64,000 bases of DNA from Rhodococcus sp. Z13 (lineage in GTDB: Bacteria; Actinomycetota; Actinomycetes; Mycobacteriales; Mycobacteriaceae), in assembly GCF_025837095.1 (NCBI RefSeq), contig NZ_CP107551.1, positions 886,352-950,351 of the forward strand, read 5' to 3'. The notes beneath the pieces were generated by a model. It did no database searches. It saw nothing but the letters and a program-made list of their open reading frames with translations, and was not told the origin of the DNA. Shown here piece after piece: positions 1 through 8,551 of this stretch. A program made the translations under genes and the position numbers. The stretch's first letter is position 1; each line of letters starts with the position of its first letter.

Positions 1-87
1 CGAACACGAGGCGGGGACTTTCATCTGGCCACCGGTGGGGACCGTTACTCGGCCACCAGTGGGGACTTTCTCATGGCCATGGACAAC
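1..87. mobile_element. Terminal repeats of a truncated insertion sequence (IS21-like end)
   Basis: Two close variants of a unit reading roughly GGCCACCRGTGGGGAC occur at about 29-44 and 51-66, and partial copies (GGGGACTTTC, CATGGCC) lie at the edges. Short multiple terminal repeats of this kind are typical of IS21-family ends. The block stops where sequence coding for the AraC-type regulator begins, so it is probably one end of an element whose body lies outside the window. No transposase is visible here, so the family assignment is an inference from the repeat style alone. Confidence 0.4.
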
Positions 88-285
88 CGGGAGCTCCTCG
101 CCGCCGAGCCGGGGGACGGTGTCACGGTCGCCGAAGTCGCTGCCCGCTGGGGGTTTTCCTCGTCCGGTCGTTTCGCGGCGCAGTACCGGGCCGTCTACGG
201 AAGAACGCCTCATCGAACGTTGAACGAGCATCGACCCCGCCGGCCTGACGGAGGTCGGGCTGACGGAAGTACGGAAAACGAATAG
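73..285 (+). pseudogene. C-terminal fragment of an AraC-family regulator
   Basis: The 70-residue frame contains the second helix-turn-helix of an AraC/XylS DNA-binding domain: VTVAEVAARWGFSSSGRFAA, followed by YRAVYGRTPHRTL. Family members are usually about 300 residues, so everything before the last HTH is missing. The real homology begins around the RELLAA segment (near 88). The upstream ATGs lie in insertion-sequence-like repeats, so the gene has probably been truncated by that element. It is unlikely to be functional. Confidence 0.6.
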
Positions 286-444
286 GATGTGCGCGAAGCG
301 AAGGGCGCTGCTGTCTGCCCGTCCGGCTTCCGGGGAGGAGGACGCCGGGTCACCTTCCGGCGCAGGGGGCCGCGAAGGCGGCCCGGCGGGACCCTCCCCG
401 GGCCCGATGCCCCCGCCGCGGCGGAAACCTCGTTCGGCAGCTCC

Positions 445-720
445 TCACTCGAGGGGAGGCAGTTCCGAGGCGTACGGAGCCCGCGGGGGAGCGAGTTCGT
501 CGAGCCGCTCGTTGATCGCGTGGGCGAGCAGGTCGTGCTGCAGCGAGGGCAGCGGGAGGAGCCCGTTGAGATACGCCTCGATCTCGACCCTGCCCACCTC
601 GCCGCCGAGCGCGAAGTAGCGGAGCCACAACTCCTCCATGTCGAGTCGTGTGGCGCGGAGAGCAGCGTGGAACCGCTGGCGGTATTCGCCGTCGGGAAGA
701 TAGGGCATGCGGGGCCTCAC
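445..720 (-). CDS. Small conserved protein coupled to the GAF-ANTAR gene
   Basis: This 91-residue protein has no recognised domain. It is rich in Leu and Glu, with a predicted helical middle (RLDMEELWLRYFALGG) and no membrane segment or signal peptide. The GTG start overlaps the stop of the upstream GAF-ANTAR gene in a GTGA arrangement. The two are therefore probably translated from one message and may work together. An internal ATG four codons downstream is an alternative start. Function is unknown. Confidence 0.6.
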   Translation of the reverse strand: MRPRMPYLPDGEYRQRFHAALRATRLDMEELWLRYFALGGEVGRVEIEAYLNGLLPLPSLQHDLLAHAINERLDELAPPRAPYASELPPLE

Positions 721-1442
721 ACCGACTCGATGTGGATCGAGGCGACCACCTCCGCTGCCACCTCCCGTACGGTGATGCGACGCTGTGCGGACATCTCCAG
801 CAGCCGACGCATGGCTGCGTCCGCATCGAGGTTCTCGCGCAGCATCACGATTCCCTTACCGGTGGCGATCAGGTCCCGGTCACGCAGGGCCTGCAGCAGT
901 TTCTCGTTGAGTTCCTCGGCGGCGGCCAGAGTATGCATGTTCGCCAGAAGAATCGAGGCCTGGGCAGCGAACCGCTCCAGGATCTCCTCGCTCTGGTCGG
1001 TGTAGCCGTGCGTACGCGGCGAGTACACCTTGACGGCGCCGAAGGAACGGCCCGCATGGACGATCGGAACGCTCAGAACCGAGCTCGTCCCGTCCTGCGC
1101 TGCCGCTGCGGACCATCGCGGCCATCGTCGTTCGCCGGACAGGTCGTCGACCCGCACCGGGACCGCCTCGTGTGTCGCGGTCAGGCAGGGTCCCTCCCCG
1201 AGTTCGTACTGGAGGGCGTCGAGGCGCTCGACGATCGGATCGGTCGCAGCCGCGGTGCGGTGGCTGCCGTCCTCGTCCACCAGGGTGACCCCGGCGCCGA
1301 CCGAACCCGGCAGGGTGTCCTTGGCCAGCGAGGTGATCAGTTCGAGCACCGTGCTCACGGTCTGCTCGGACAACACCCCTCCGGACATGTGGGCGAAAAC
1401 GGCAGCCCACGTCTCGGGCGTCGGATCCTGCGACGCCGCCAT
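717..1442 (-). CDS. GAF and ANTAR domain regulator
   Basis: The protein of about 241 residues has an N-terminal GAF sensor domain (roughly 30-160, including the LGEGPCLTA and VLSVPI segments). A C-terminal ANTAR domain (roughly 170-235) contains the alternating hydrophobic and charged helices of that family. ANTAR proteins bind paired hairpins in nascent RNA and act as antiterminators; the GAF ligand here is unknown. The ATG at 1442 was chosen because GGGAGG lies seven bases upstream; an in-frame start 19 codons earlier has no such site. The gene is divergent from ligD and overlaps the next gene by four bases. Confidence 0.8.
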   Translation of the reverse strand: MAASQDPTPETWAAVFAHMSGGVLSEQTVSTVLELITSLAKDTLPGSVGAGVTLVDEDGSHRTAAATDPIVERLDALQYELGEGPCLTATHEAVPVRVDDLSGERRWPRWSAAAAQDGTSSVLSVPIVHAGRSFGAVKVYSPRTHGYTDQSEEILERFAAQASILLANMHTLAAAEELNEKLLQALRDRDLIATGKGIVMLRENLDADAAMRRLLEMSAQRRITVREVAAEVVASIHIESV

Positions 1443-1591
1443 CCCGCACCTCCCACAACCCTCCGGCGGCACGTCGTGCCCCTTCCCTCGAAAGTACACT
1501 CGCCTCCCCTCGGGACACGGCCCGGCGGCAGCCCCCGACCGTCTCGTCCGACAACCCTCCGGTTCGGCCGGCCGTTGGCAGAATCCGGAGT

Positions 1592-3901
1592 ATGCCGAGC
1601 CGCACGATCGACGGTCACCCCATCACCCTGACCAACCTCGACAAGGTCCTGTATCCGGCCACCGGCACCACCAAGGGCGAGCTGGTGGAGTACTACGAGG
1701 CCGTGGCCGAGGTGATGCTGCCGCACGTCGCCGGCCGGCCCGGCACCCGCAAACGCTGGCCCGACGGGATCGGCGGGGAGTCCTTCTTCGAGAAGAATCT
1801 GCCCGACCACGCCCCGGCCTGGCTCGACCGCCGCACGGTCCGACACAGGGAACGCTCGGTGACCTACCCACTGTTCGACTCCGTCGGCGGGCTCGTGTGG
1901 CTCGGGCAGCAGGCCGCCCTCGAACTGCACGTGCCGCAGTGGCGGTTCGACGGCGACGAGCCCGGCCCGGCGACCCGGATCGTCTTCGACCTCGACCCGG
2001 GACCGGGGGTGGGACTCGCCGAGTGCGCCGAGGTCGCCCGGTACGTACGCGACACCGTCGCGGAACTCGGATGGACGGCGTATCCGGTCACCAGCGGCAG
2101 CAAGGGCCTGCATCTGTACGTGCCGCTCGACCGGATGCTGAGCACGTCCGGGGCGTCGAAGGTGGCCAGGCAGGTCGCGCGGAATCTCGAGACCACCCAC
2201 CCCGATCTCGTCACCGCGACCATGGCGAAGGCCGAACGCGGCGGCAGGGTCTTCGTCGACTGGAGCCAGAACAACGGCTCGAAGACGACCGTCGCCCCCT
2301 ATTCGCTGCGCGGCCGCGACCGACCCTGGGTCGCGGCGCCGCGCGACTGGGACGAACTCGACGATCCCGGTCTCGCCCAGCTCGATTTCCGGGAGGTCCT
2401 CGACCGCATCGAGGAGTTCGGTGACCTGCTGGCCGGGCTCGATCCGCCGCTCGGCAGCCGGAACGCGGACGCTCTCGCCGAGTACCGGGGCAAACGCAGC
2501 GCGTCGCGGACCCCCGAACCCGTGCCGGACCGGGTGGCGCCGGAGGGGCCGGGGAACCGGTTCGTCATCCAGGAGCACCACGCGCGGCGCCTGCACTACG
2601 ACCTGCGCCTCGAACGCGACGGGGTCCTCGCGTCGTGGGCGGTGCCGAAGAACCTCCCCGATTCGACGGGACGCAACAATCTCGCCGTCCGCACCGAGGA
2701 CCATCCCATCGAGTACCTCACCTTCCACGGCACGATCCCCAAGGGGGAGTACGGCGCGGGGAGCATGACCATCTGGGACACCGGAACCTACGACACCGAG
2801 AAGTGGCGCGACGACGAGGTGATCGTCTTCTTCCACGGCGAGCGCGTCGAAGGGCGCTATGCGCTGATCCGCACCGGGAAGGATCAGTGGCTCGCCCACC
2901 GCATGAAGGACCAGACGGCACCGGAGACCTCGGTCGACGACGGGCACCGCCGCCGGGGTCGTTTCCCGCACGATCTCGCACCCATGCTCGCCACCCCCGG
3001 CGACGTCTCCGATCTCGACGCCGAACACTGGGCCTTCGAGGGCAAGTGGGACGGCTACCGCGCTATCGCCGAGATCCACGACGGCACCCTCGCGCTGCAC
3101 AGCCGGTCGGGACGCGATGTCACCGCCGAATACCCGAAGCTGCGTCCGCTCACGACCGCCCTGGCCGGTCACGAGGCGGTGCTCGACGGGGAGATCGTCG
3201 CCGTCGACCGCTCGGGGATCACCAGCTTCTCCATGCTGCAGCGCCGGGGGGAGGGGAACATCGACTACGAGTACCGCGTGTTCGACGTGCTCTTCCTCGA
3301 CGGGGTCTCCCTGCTGCGCAAGACCTACGACGACCGCCGTCGCGTCCTCGAAGCACTCCACACCGCGACCGACGGGCTGCTCGTCCCCGACCTGCTGCCG
3401 GGCGACGGACCCGAGGCGCTCGACCGCAGCCGGCGCAACGGCTGGGAAGGGGTGGTCGCCAAGCGGCGCGACTCGGTGTACCTGCCGGGCAAACGCGGCT
3501 CCGGCTGGATCAAGGCCAAGAACTGGCTCACCCAGACCGTGGTGATCGGGGGATACCGGCGCGGGCAGGGCAACCGCGCGTCGACCTTCGGGTCGCTGCT
3601 GCTCGGCGTGCACGACGACCACGGCGATCTCGTGTACGTCGGCAAGGTCGGCACGGGTTTCGACGACGAGACCCTCACCGGCATCACCCGGGCGATGCGG
3701 GGGTTGAAGCGTCGCACCAGTCCGTTCGCGAACGAGGTCCCCGCCGCGGAACGCCGCGACGCGGTGTGGCTGCGGCCGGAACTCGTCGCGGAGGTGCGGT
3801 TCGGCGGCTGGACGGAAGCGGACCGGGTGCGGCACGCGAGCTGGCGCGGTTTCCGCGACGACGTGGATGCTGCGTCCGTCACGAAAGAGGAAGATCCATA
3901 G
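1592..3901 (+). CDS. ligD: Multifunctional NHEJ ATP-dependent DNA ligase LigD
   Basis: This 769-residue protein repairs double-strand breaks by non-homologous end joining together with Ku. The domain order is the mycobacterial one. An N-terminal primase-like polymerase domain (about 1-290) has metal-binding Asp133 and Asp135 in VFDLDPG. A phosphoesterase domain follows (about 310-450; IQEHHARRLHYDLRLE), then a C-terminal ligase domain with nucleotidyl-acceptor Lys485 in EGKWDGYR. An OB-fold region ends the protein. Length and order match Rv0938-type enzymes. No ku gene lies in this window. The gene is transcribed away from the GAF-ANTAR gene across a gap of about 150 bp. Confidence 0.95.
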   Translation: MPSRTIDGHPITLTNLDKVLYPATGTTKGELVEYYEAVAEVMLPHVAGRPGTRKRWPDGIGGESFFEKNLPDHAPAWLDRRTVRHRERSVTYPLFDSVGGLVWLGQQAALELHVPQWRFDGDEPGPATRIVFDLDPGPGVGLAECAEVARYVRDTVAELGWTAYPVTSGSKGLHLYVPLDRMLSTSGASKVARQVARNLETTHPDLVTATMAKAERGGRVFVDWSQNNGSKTTVAPYSLRGRDRPWVAAPRDWDELDDPGLAQLDFREVLDRIEEFGDLLAGLDPPLGSRNADALAEYRGKRSASRTPEPVPDRVAPEGPGNRFVIQEHHARRLHYDLRLERDGVLASWAVPKNLPDSTGRNNLAVRTEDHPIEYLTFHGTIPKGEYGAGSMTIWDTGTYDTEKWRDDEVIVFFHGERVEGRYALIRTGKDQWLAHRMKDQTAPETSVDDGHRRRGRFPHDLAPMLATPGDVSDLDAEHWAFEGKWDGYRAIAEIHDGTLALHSRSGRDVTAEYPKLRPLTTALAGHEAVLDGEIVAVDRSGITSFSMLQRRGEGNIDYEYRVFDVLFLDGVSLLRKTYDDRRRVLEALHTATDGLLVPDLLPGDGPEALDRSRRNGWEGVVAKRRDSVYLPGKRGSGWIKAKNWLTQTVVIGGYRRGQGNRASTFGSLLLGVHDDHGDLVYVGKVGTGFDDETLTGITRAMRGLKRRTSPFANEVPAAERRDAVWLRPELVAEVRFGGWTEADRVRHASWRGFRDDVDAASVTKEEDP

Positions 3902-3957
3902 CTCTCCCTGTTAAGTTTCCTCCCGGGGAGATTTTCCGGGCATATCGGGAGGCAGGC

Positions 3958-4635
3958 GTGGCCGACGTTTCGGAGGGGGCCGTCCGTCGGATCGGACTGG
4001 TCGAGGACCACGAGTCCGTCGCACTCGGTTTCGCAGCGATGCTCGCCGACCAGCCGGATCTCGAGCTCGCCTGCACGGCCACCACCGTGGCGGACCTGCT
4101 CGCCCAGCAGGTAGACCTGGATCTCGCCGTCCTCGACCTGCGGCTGTCGGACGGCTCCTCACCGAAGAGCAACGTCGAGCAGCTGCGGGCCGCCGGCCTC
4201 GAGACGCTCGTGTTCACCGGCGCCGAGAACCCCTATCTGCTGCGCTCGGCGGCGCGGGCGGGGGTACTCGGCGTGGTGCGCAAGTCCGAACCGGCCGCCG
4301 TGGTGGTCGAGGCGATCCGCGTGGCCGCGGCCGGCGGGCAGGTGGCCAGCACCGAATGGGCGGCGGCCATCGACGGAGACCCCGAACTCGGTGACGTGGG
4401 CCTGAGCCCGCGGCAGCTCGAGGTGCTCGAGCTGTACGCGTCGGGGGAGAAGCTCGACCGGGTCGCGCGCCTGACCGGCCTCGCGCCCCAGACCGTCAAC
4501 GACTACCTGCAGCGCATCCGCCAGAAGTACGCGGAGGTGGGCCGCCCCGCCCCCACCAAGACGGACCTGTACAAACGGGCGGTCGAGGACGGATGGCTGC
4601 CGATACCCGAACGGTCGGATGTCCGTCGCCGGTGA
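3958..4635 (+). CDS. LuxR/NarL-type response regulator, cassette 1
   Basis: This 225-residue protein has a receiver domain with the acidic pocket (GLVEDHES) and a probable phospho-acceptor Asp60 in LAVLDLRLS. A C-terminal HTH follows (LSPRQLEVLELYASG to TVNDYLQRIRQKY). The GTG start at 3958 has GGGAGG five bases upstream. The end overlaps the start of the following kinase gene by 17 bases, so the pair is co-translated and almost certainly cognate. The HTH tail (KTDLYKRAVEDGWL) resembles that of the receiver-less regulator at 7047-7304, showing the two cassettes are related. Confidence 0.85.
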   Translation: MADVSEGAVRRIGLVEDHESVALGFAAMLADQPDLELACTATTVADLLAQQVDLDLAVLDLRLSDGSSPKSNVEQLRAAGLETLVFTGAENPYLLRSAARAGVLGVVRKSEPAAVVVEAIRVAAAGGQVASTEWAAAIDGDPELGDVGLSPRQLEVLELYASGEKLDRVARLTGLAPQTVNDYLQRIRQKYAEVGRPAPTKTDLYKRAVEDGWLPIPERSDVRRR

Positions 4636-5839
4636 GGGAGAGGGAGCGGGCAGGAGACGCTCCCGTGATCGCAGCACCGCCGCCGCCGATCGTCTCCTCC
4701 GGATGTTCGTGCGGTTCGTGTCGATCGGATACCTCTGCTATCTCGTCCTGCTCGTTCCCGCGATCGTCGCCCAGGCACAGCTGACGGCGCCTTGGTGGAC
4801 GCCGGTCGCGGTGTTCGCGATCTTCGGTTCGGGTGCTGCGCTGGGCCTGGAGTCGTTCCGCAGCGTCACACGGATCAAGCGGGTCGCCGCGGTGAACGCC
4901 CTGGCCTATCCCGTCGTCGTGGCCCTGTGGTTCGTGGCGTGGAACGGTGCGCCGGCCTCGCCGGACGACTCCCTGTGGTTCACACTGTTCCCGGGGGTCG
5001 CGTCGTTCGCCGCGGTCGCTGCGTGGCGGCCCCGGTGGGCCGTCGTACACATGCTGGTCGCGGTGCTGCTCGCCCAGTCCGCGAACCACGTCGTCCGGGA
5101 GGCACCGTTCTCCTCCTTCCTGGCCCCCGACCTCGCGTTCGCCCTCACCTTCTGCAGCCTCTTCCTCGCCGCCGCGGTGGTGGCGCTCGGCACCGGCCGG
5201 ACCCTGGACGACACCATCGCCACCACCCACGCCACGGCGGCGGCGGCGGCCGCCGCCGAGGCGCGGAACGCCGAACGTGAGCGGTTCGACGCGCTGGTCC
5301 ACGACCGGGTGATGTCCACCCTGCTCGCCGCGGCCCGGCGGGCGCCGCAGGACTCCCTGGTCCAGCAGGCCCGCCGCGCCGTCGACGAGATCGACGAACT
5401 GCGCGCCGGCACCGACATCCGGACGCGGATCGACGCCGGTACCGTCCTCGCCCGGCTGCGGTCGGCGGCCACCGAGGTCGACGAGGACATCGCGTTCACG
5501 GTCCGCGTCGATCCGGACTGCGACGGGACACCGTTCCCGCCCGAGCCGGTCTCGGTCACCGCTGCCGCCGTCGCCGAGGCGGTCCGCAACAGCCTGCGGC
5601 ACGCCGGCTCGAACGCCACCCGCACCGTCGACGTGGACATCGCGCCGCGGCGCATCGCGGTGCAGGTGGTCGACGACGGGAAGGGATTCGATCCGGACGC
5701 GGTGGATCCGCACCGGCTCGGTCTCGAGGTCAGCATCCGCGGCCGTATGCGCCAGCTGGACGGGGGCCGCGCCGTCGTGGAGTCCACGCCGGGAGCGGGG
5801 ACCCGCGTGATGCTGTCGTGGCAGGAGCCCGCTGCGTGA
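4619..5839 (+). CDS. Membrane sensor histidine kinase, cassette 1
   Basis: The N-terminal ~195 residues hold five or six hydrophobic segments, forming an integral membrane sensor without a large extracellular loop. An Ala-rich helix leads to a dimerisation region with candidate phospho-His228 in RFDALVHDRVMSTLL. A GHKL ATPase domain follows (AVRNSLRHAG as N box, VDDGKGFDPD as G box). It is expected to phosphorylate the regulator encoded just upstream. The gene overlaps its neighbours on both sides (17 bases and a GTGA). The stimulus is unknown. The kinase at 7301-8551 is a clear paralogue. Confidence 0.85.
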   Translation: MSVAGEGEGAGRRRSRDRSTAAADRLLRMFVRFVSIGYLCYLVLLVPAIVAQAQLTAPWWTPVAVFAIFGSGAALGLESFRSVTRIKRVAAVNALAYPVVVALWFVAWNGAPASPDDSLWFTLFPGVASFAAVAAWRPRWAVVHMLVAVLLAQSANHVVREAPFSSFLAPDLAFALTFCSLFLAAAVVALGTGRTLDDTIATTHATAAAAAAAEARNAERERFDALVHDRVMSTLLAAARRAPQDSLVQQARRAVDEIDELRAGTDIRTRIDAGTVLARLRSAATEVDEDIAFTVRVDPDCDGTPFPPEPVSVTAAAVAEAVRNSLRHAGSNATRTVDVDIAPRRIAVQVVDDGKGFDPDAVDPHRLGLEVSIRGRMRQLDGGRAVVESTPGAGTRVMLSWQEPAA

Positions 5840-6863
5840 ACTCGGCGAACTCCACCGTCTCCGACCTGCTGCGGATGCACAGCGGCCCGGCGCGCGCCCT
5901 CGCCGGCCTGTACGCGGTGACCTGTGCGGTGCTCGCCGCGTTCTGTGCCCCCTACGCCGAGCACCCGTGGCCGCTCGCGATCCCGGTGGTCGTGTGCGTC
6001 GTGGCGGCGTTCGCGCTCGTGGAGGTCCAGGGCGACCCGCTGCCCGCGGCTCCCGCCCTCGCCCTGGCGTTCACCGGCGTGCTCGCGACGGTTCCGGTGC
6101 TGTCCGTGGTGCCCGCGGACCCGGCGCCGCATCCCATCGAACTGTGGCCCTTCGGGATGTCCACGACGATCCTCGTGTTCGTGTGCGTGCGGGGGCGCAC
6201 CTCGTTCGCCTGGCTGGGACTGGTCCTGATGTGGATCACGGCGGGGACGTGGTCGTACCTGACGGGCCCGGGTTTCGGGTACGGCGTCGCCCTCAATCTG
6301 GGCAACGCCGGCCCGGTCCTCATGGGCACCGTCCTGGCCTACATGCTGCGTCCGCTGGCCCGGTCCATCTACCTGCTGCGCGCCCAGTCCATCCGGCGGA
6401 TCGCCGCTCGGCCGCGGCGGCGATCGAGGAACGCGACGCGCAACTGCGCCGCCTCGACGTCCAGGCCCGCCCGCTGCTCGAACGCATCGCGTCGGGGGTG
6501 CCGCTCACGGACCACGAGCGGATCGAGTGCGAACTGCTCGAAGCCCGTCTGCGCGACTCGCTGCGTGCCCCCGTGCTCGGCGCGCCCGAGGTGGCGGAGG
6601 CGGCCGCCGCGGCGCGCCGGCGCGGGGTGGAGGTCGTCCTGCTCGACGACCACGCCATGGACCCGGTGCCCGACGAGATCCGGCGGGAGGTCTACCGGGA
6701 GGTCGTGGACACGCTGGACTCGGTGTGGTCGGGGTCGGTGACGGTCCGGGTGCTGCCCCCCGGCCGCGGGGCGATGGTGACGATGCTGCTGCGCGGTGCC
6801 GGGGTGCAGCGCATCGAGTTGGGGCACGACGGTGCCCCGATCTGCGCCGGAGGGCCGTCCTGA
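5836..6863 (+). pseudogene. Frameshifted membrane protein, third gene of cassette 1
   Basis: The GTG start overlaps the kinase stop (GTGA). The frame encodes about six membrane segments up to [14 protein letters not shown]. It then shifts: the continuation that matches the paralogue at 8548-9564 (EERDAQLRRLDVQARPLLE to [12 protein letters not shown]) lies in another frame, down to the stop at 6863. One missing base between about 6395 and 6420 explains it; the total of 1028 nt is one short of a multiple of three. Restored, the protein would be about 342 residues against 338 for the paralogue. This may be a real mutation or a sequencing error. Confidence 0.75.
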
Positions 6864-7046
6864 TCTGCGAGGGAGGGAGTCCCGGCCCGAGATCGTTAGC
6901 CGAGCTATCGGTGCCCCCTGTTTCTTGGGCAGGGAAAGATCGGGCTGTGCCCCGCTCGTAAGAGTGGTTACCTTCATGGGTGTCGAGACGGGGTTCGTCG
7001 GGGATCCGGCTCGGTCGTACGCACACATCTCGATTAGGGACACGCC

Positions 7047-7304
7047 ATGACCTCGATGCTCGAACGCACCCCGGCACAGAAGCCCGCACTCTCCGCCCGT
7101 GAGATCGAGATCCTGCGTGCCTGGCTTCTCTCCGAATCCAAGTCGGAGGCAGCCGCCCGCCTGTACGTCACCGCGGCGACGGTGAGCACCCACATCGCCC
7201 GCATCCGCTCCAAGTACGCGCGCGTGGGACGGAACGCCACCACGAAGACCGCCCTGCTCGCCCGAGCCCTGCAGGACGGTGTGATCTCCATCGACGAGCT
7301 GTGA
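7047..7304 (+). CDS. Stand-alone LuxR-type HTH protein, cassette 2
   Basis: This 85-residue protein consists of little more than a LuxR/GerE HTH (LSAREIEILRAWLLSES, then AATVSTHIARIRSKYARVG). There is no receiver domain, unlike the 225-residue counterpart in cassette 1. An AGGGA site precedes the ATG. The stop overlaps the following kinase start (GTGA). Without a receiver Asp it cannot be controlled by ordinary phosphotransfer. It may bind DNA constitutively, form heterodimers with the cassette 1 regulator, or be held by a partner; these are inferences. Confidence 0.8.
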   Translation: MTSMLERTPAQKPALSAREIEILRAWLLSESKSEAAARLYVTAATVSTHIARIRSKYARVGRNATTKTALLARALQDGVISIDEL

Positions 7305-8551
7305 CCCCCCGCCCGCTCCCCGGATCCGATCCGCCCGCCACCAGCGACATTCGCGCGGCCGACCGCATCCGGAGGATGTTCGGGCGATTCGTCGCGGCCG
7401 GCTACGCCGCCTACCTGTTCTTCATCTCGCCGATCGCACTGGCCGAGGCGCACCTGACCGCCTCGTGGTGGATGCCCACCGCGATGACCGCCGTGTTCGG
7501 CACCGGCCTCGCGCTCGGCGCGGTGACCTTCCTGCCGGATGTCCGGTGGGTCTCGCGTCTGGCCGCCGCCAACGCGATCGCCTTCCTCGTCGCCGCGCTG
7601 CTGTGGTGGCCGGCCTGGACGGGCGAGTCGTCGCCGACCACGTCCTGGCAGTCCATGATCCCCGGCATCGCCGGGTTGGCCGCGGTGGCGGCCTGGCGGC
7701 CGCGGCCCGTACTCGGCTACCTCGCGGTCTCCGTCCTGGTCGTGCAGACCACCAATCTCGTGCTCGTGCGCGACACGACCGGCTACCACTTCGTGCCCGA
7801 GCTGGCTTTCTCGCTCATGTTCTGCGGTGTGTTCGCCGTCGCCGCGATCGTCGCCCTGCGCACCGGGAACCTCCTCGACTCGACCATCGCCACCGCCCAG
7901 GAATCCGTCGTGGCCGCCGCCGCGGCCCGCGCGAAGACCGTCGAACGCGAGCGGTTCGACGCGCTCGTCCACGACCAGGTGATGTCCACCCTGCTCGCCG
8001 CAGGGCGGGACGGCGCCGACGAGATGCTCGCGGCCCAGGCCTGGCGTGCCCTCGCCACCTTCGACGCGCTCCGGCGCGGCGACGAACCCGAGGAACGCTT
8101 CGACGTCGAGCAGGTCCTGGCCCGGTTGCGGTCGGCGGCATCGGACGTCGACGAGGACACCGACTTCACCGTCGAGACCGGTGATGCCGCCGGTGGCTAT
8201 CCGCCCGAACCCGTCCGGGTGATCGCGGAGGCACTCTCCGAGGCCGTACGCAACAGCGTCCGCCACGCCGGACCAGGAGCCCGCCGCGCCCTGCACGTGG
8301 ACCTCGGACCGGACTCGATCCGCGTCGTCGTCCGCGACGACGGGCGCGGCTTCGACCCCCGTGCCGTCGACCCGCACCGCATGGGCATCCGGGCCAGCAT
8401 CCGCGGGCGCCTGAACCGTCTCCCCGGCGGCTGGGCGGACATCGCCTCCACACCCGACGTGGGCACGACCGTCACCCTCACCTGGACCGACACCGGCACG
8501 ACCGCCGACGATTTGCGGGGTGTCCTTCCTGCCGCGCGCCTGGTGCCGTGA
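7301..8551 (+). CDS. Membrane sensor histidine kinase, cassette 2
   Basis: This 416-residue paralogue of the cassette 1 kinase has five or six N-terminal membrane segments (about 25-190). Candidate phospho-His224 lies in RFDALVHDQVMSTLL, and the GHKL ATPase has AVRNSVRHAG and VRDDGRGFDPR. The GTG start overlaps the HTH gene stop, and its own stop overlaps the next start. The kinase is intact although its adjacent regulator lacks a receiver. Its substrate may therefore be the cassette 1 regulator, the stand-alone HTH protein by another mechanism, or an unlinked protein. Confidence 0.82.
   Translation: MTPRPLPGSDPPATSDIRAADRIRRMFGRFVAAGYAAYLFFISPIALAEAHLTASWWMPTAMTAVFGTGLALGAVTFLPDVRWVSRLAAANAIAFLVAALLWWPAWTGESSPTTSWQSMIPGIAGLAAVAAWRPRPVLGYLAVSVLVVQTTNLVLVRDTTGYHFVPELAFSLMFCGVFAVAAIVALRTGNLLDSTIATAQESVVAAAAARAKTVERERFDALVHDQVMSTLLAAGRDGADEMLAAQAWRALATFDALRRGDEPEERFDVEQVLARLRSAASDVDEDTDFTVETGDAAGGYPPEPVRVIAEALSEAVRNSVRHAGPGARRALHVDLGPDSIRVVVRDDGRGFDPRAVDPHRMGIRASIRGRLNRLPGGWADIASTPDVGTTVTLTWTDTGTTADDLRGVLPAARLVP

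Noticed and set aside
1355..3835. 826-codon open frame on the minus strand opposite ligD
   Set aside because: It is the antisense shadow of a GC-rich gene; LigD has all its motifs on the plus strand and the antisense product shows no domain.
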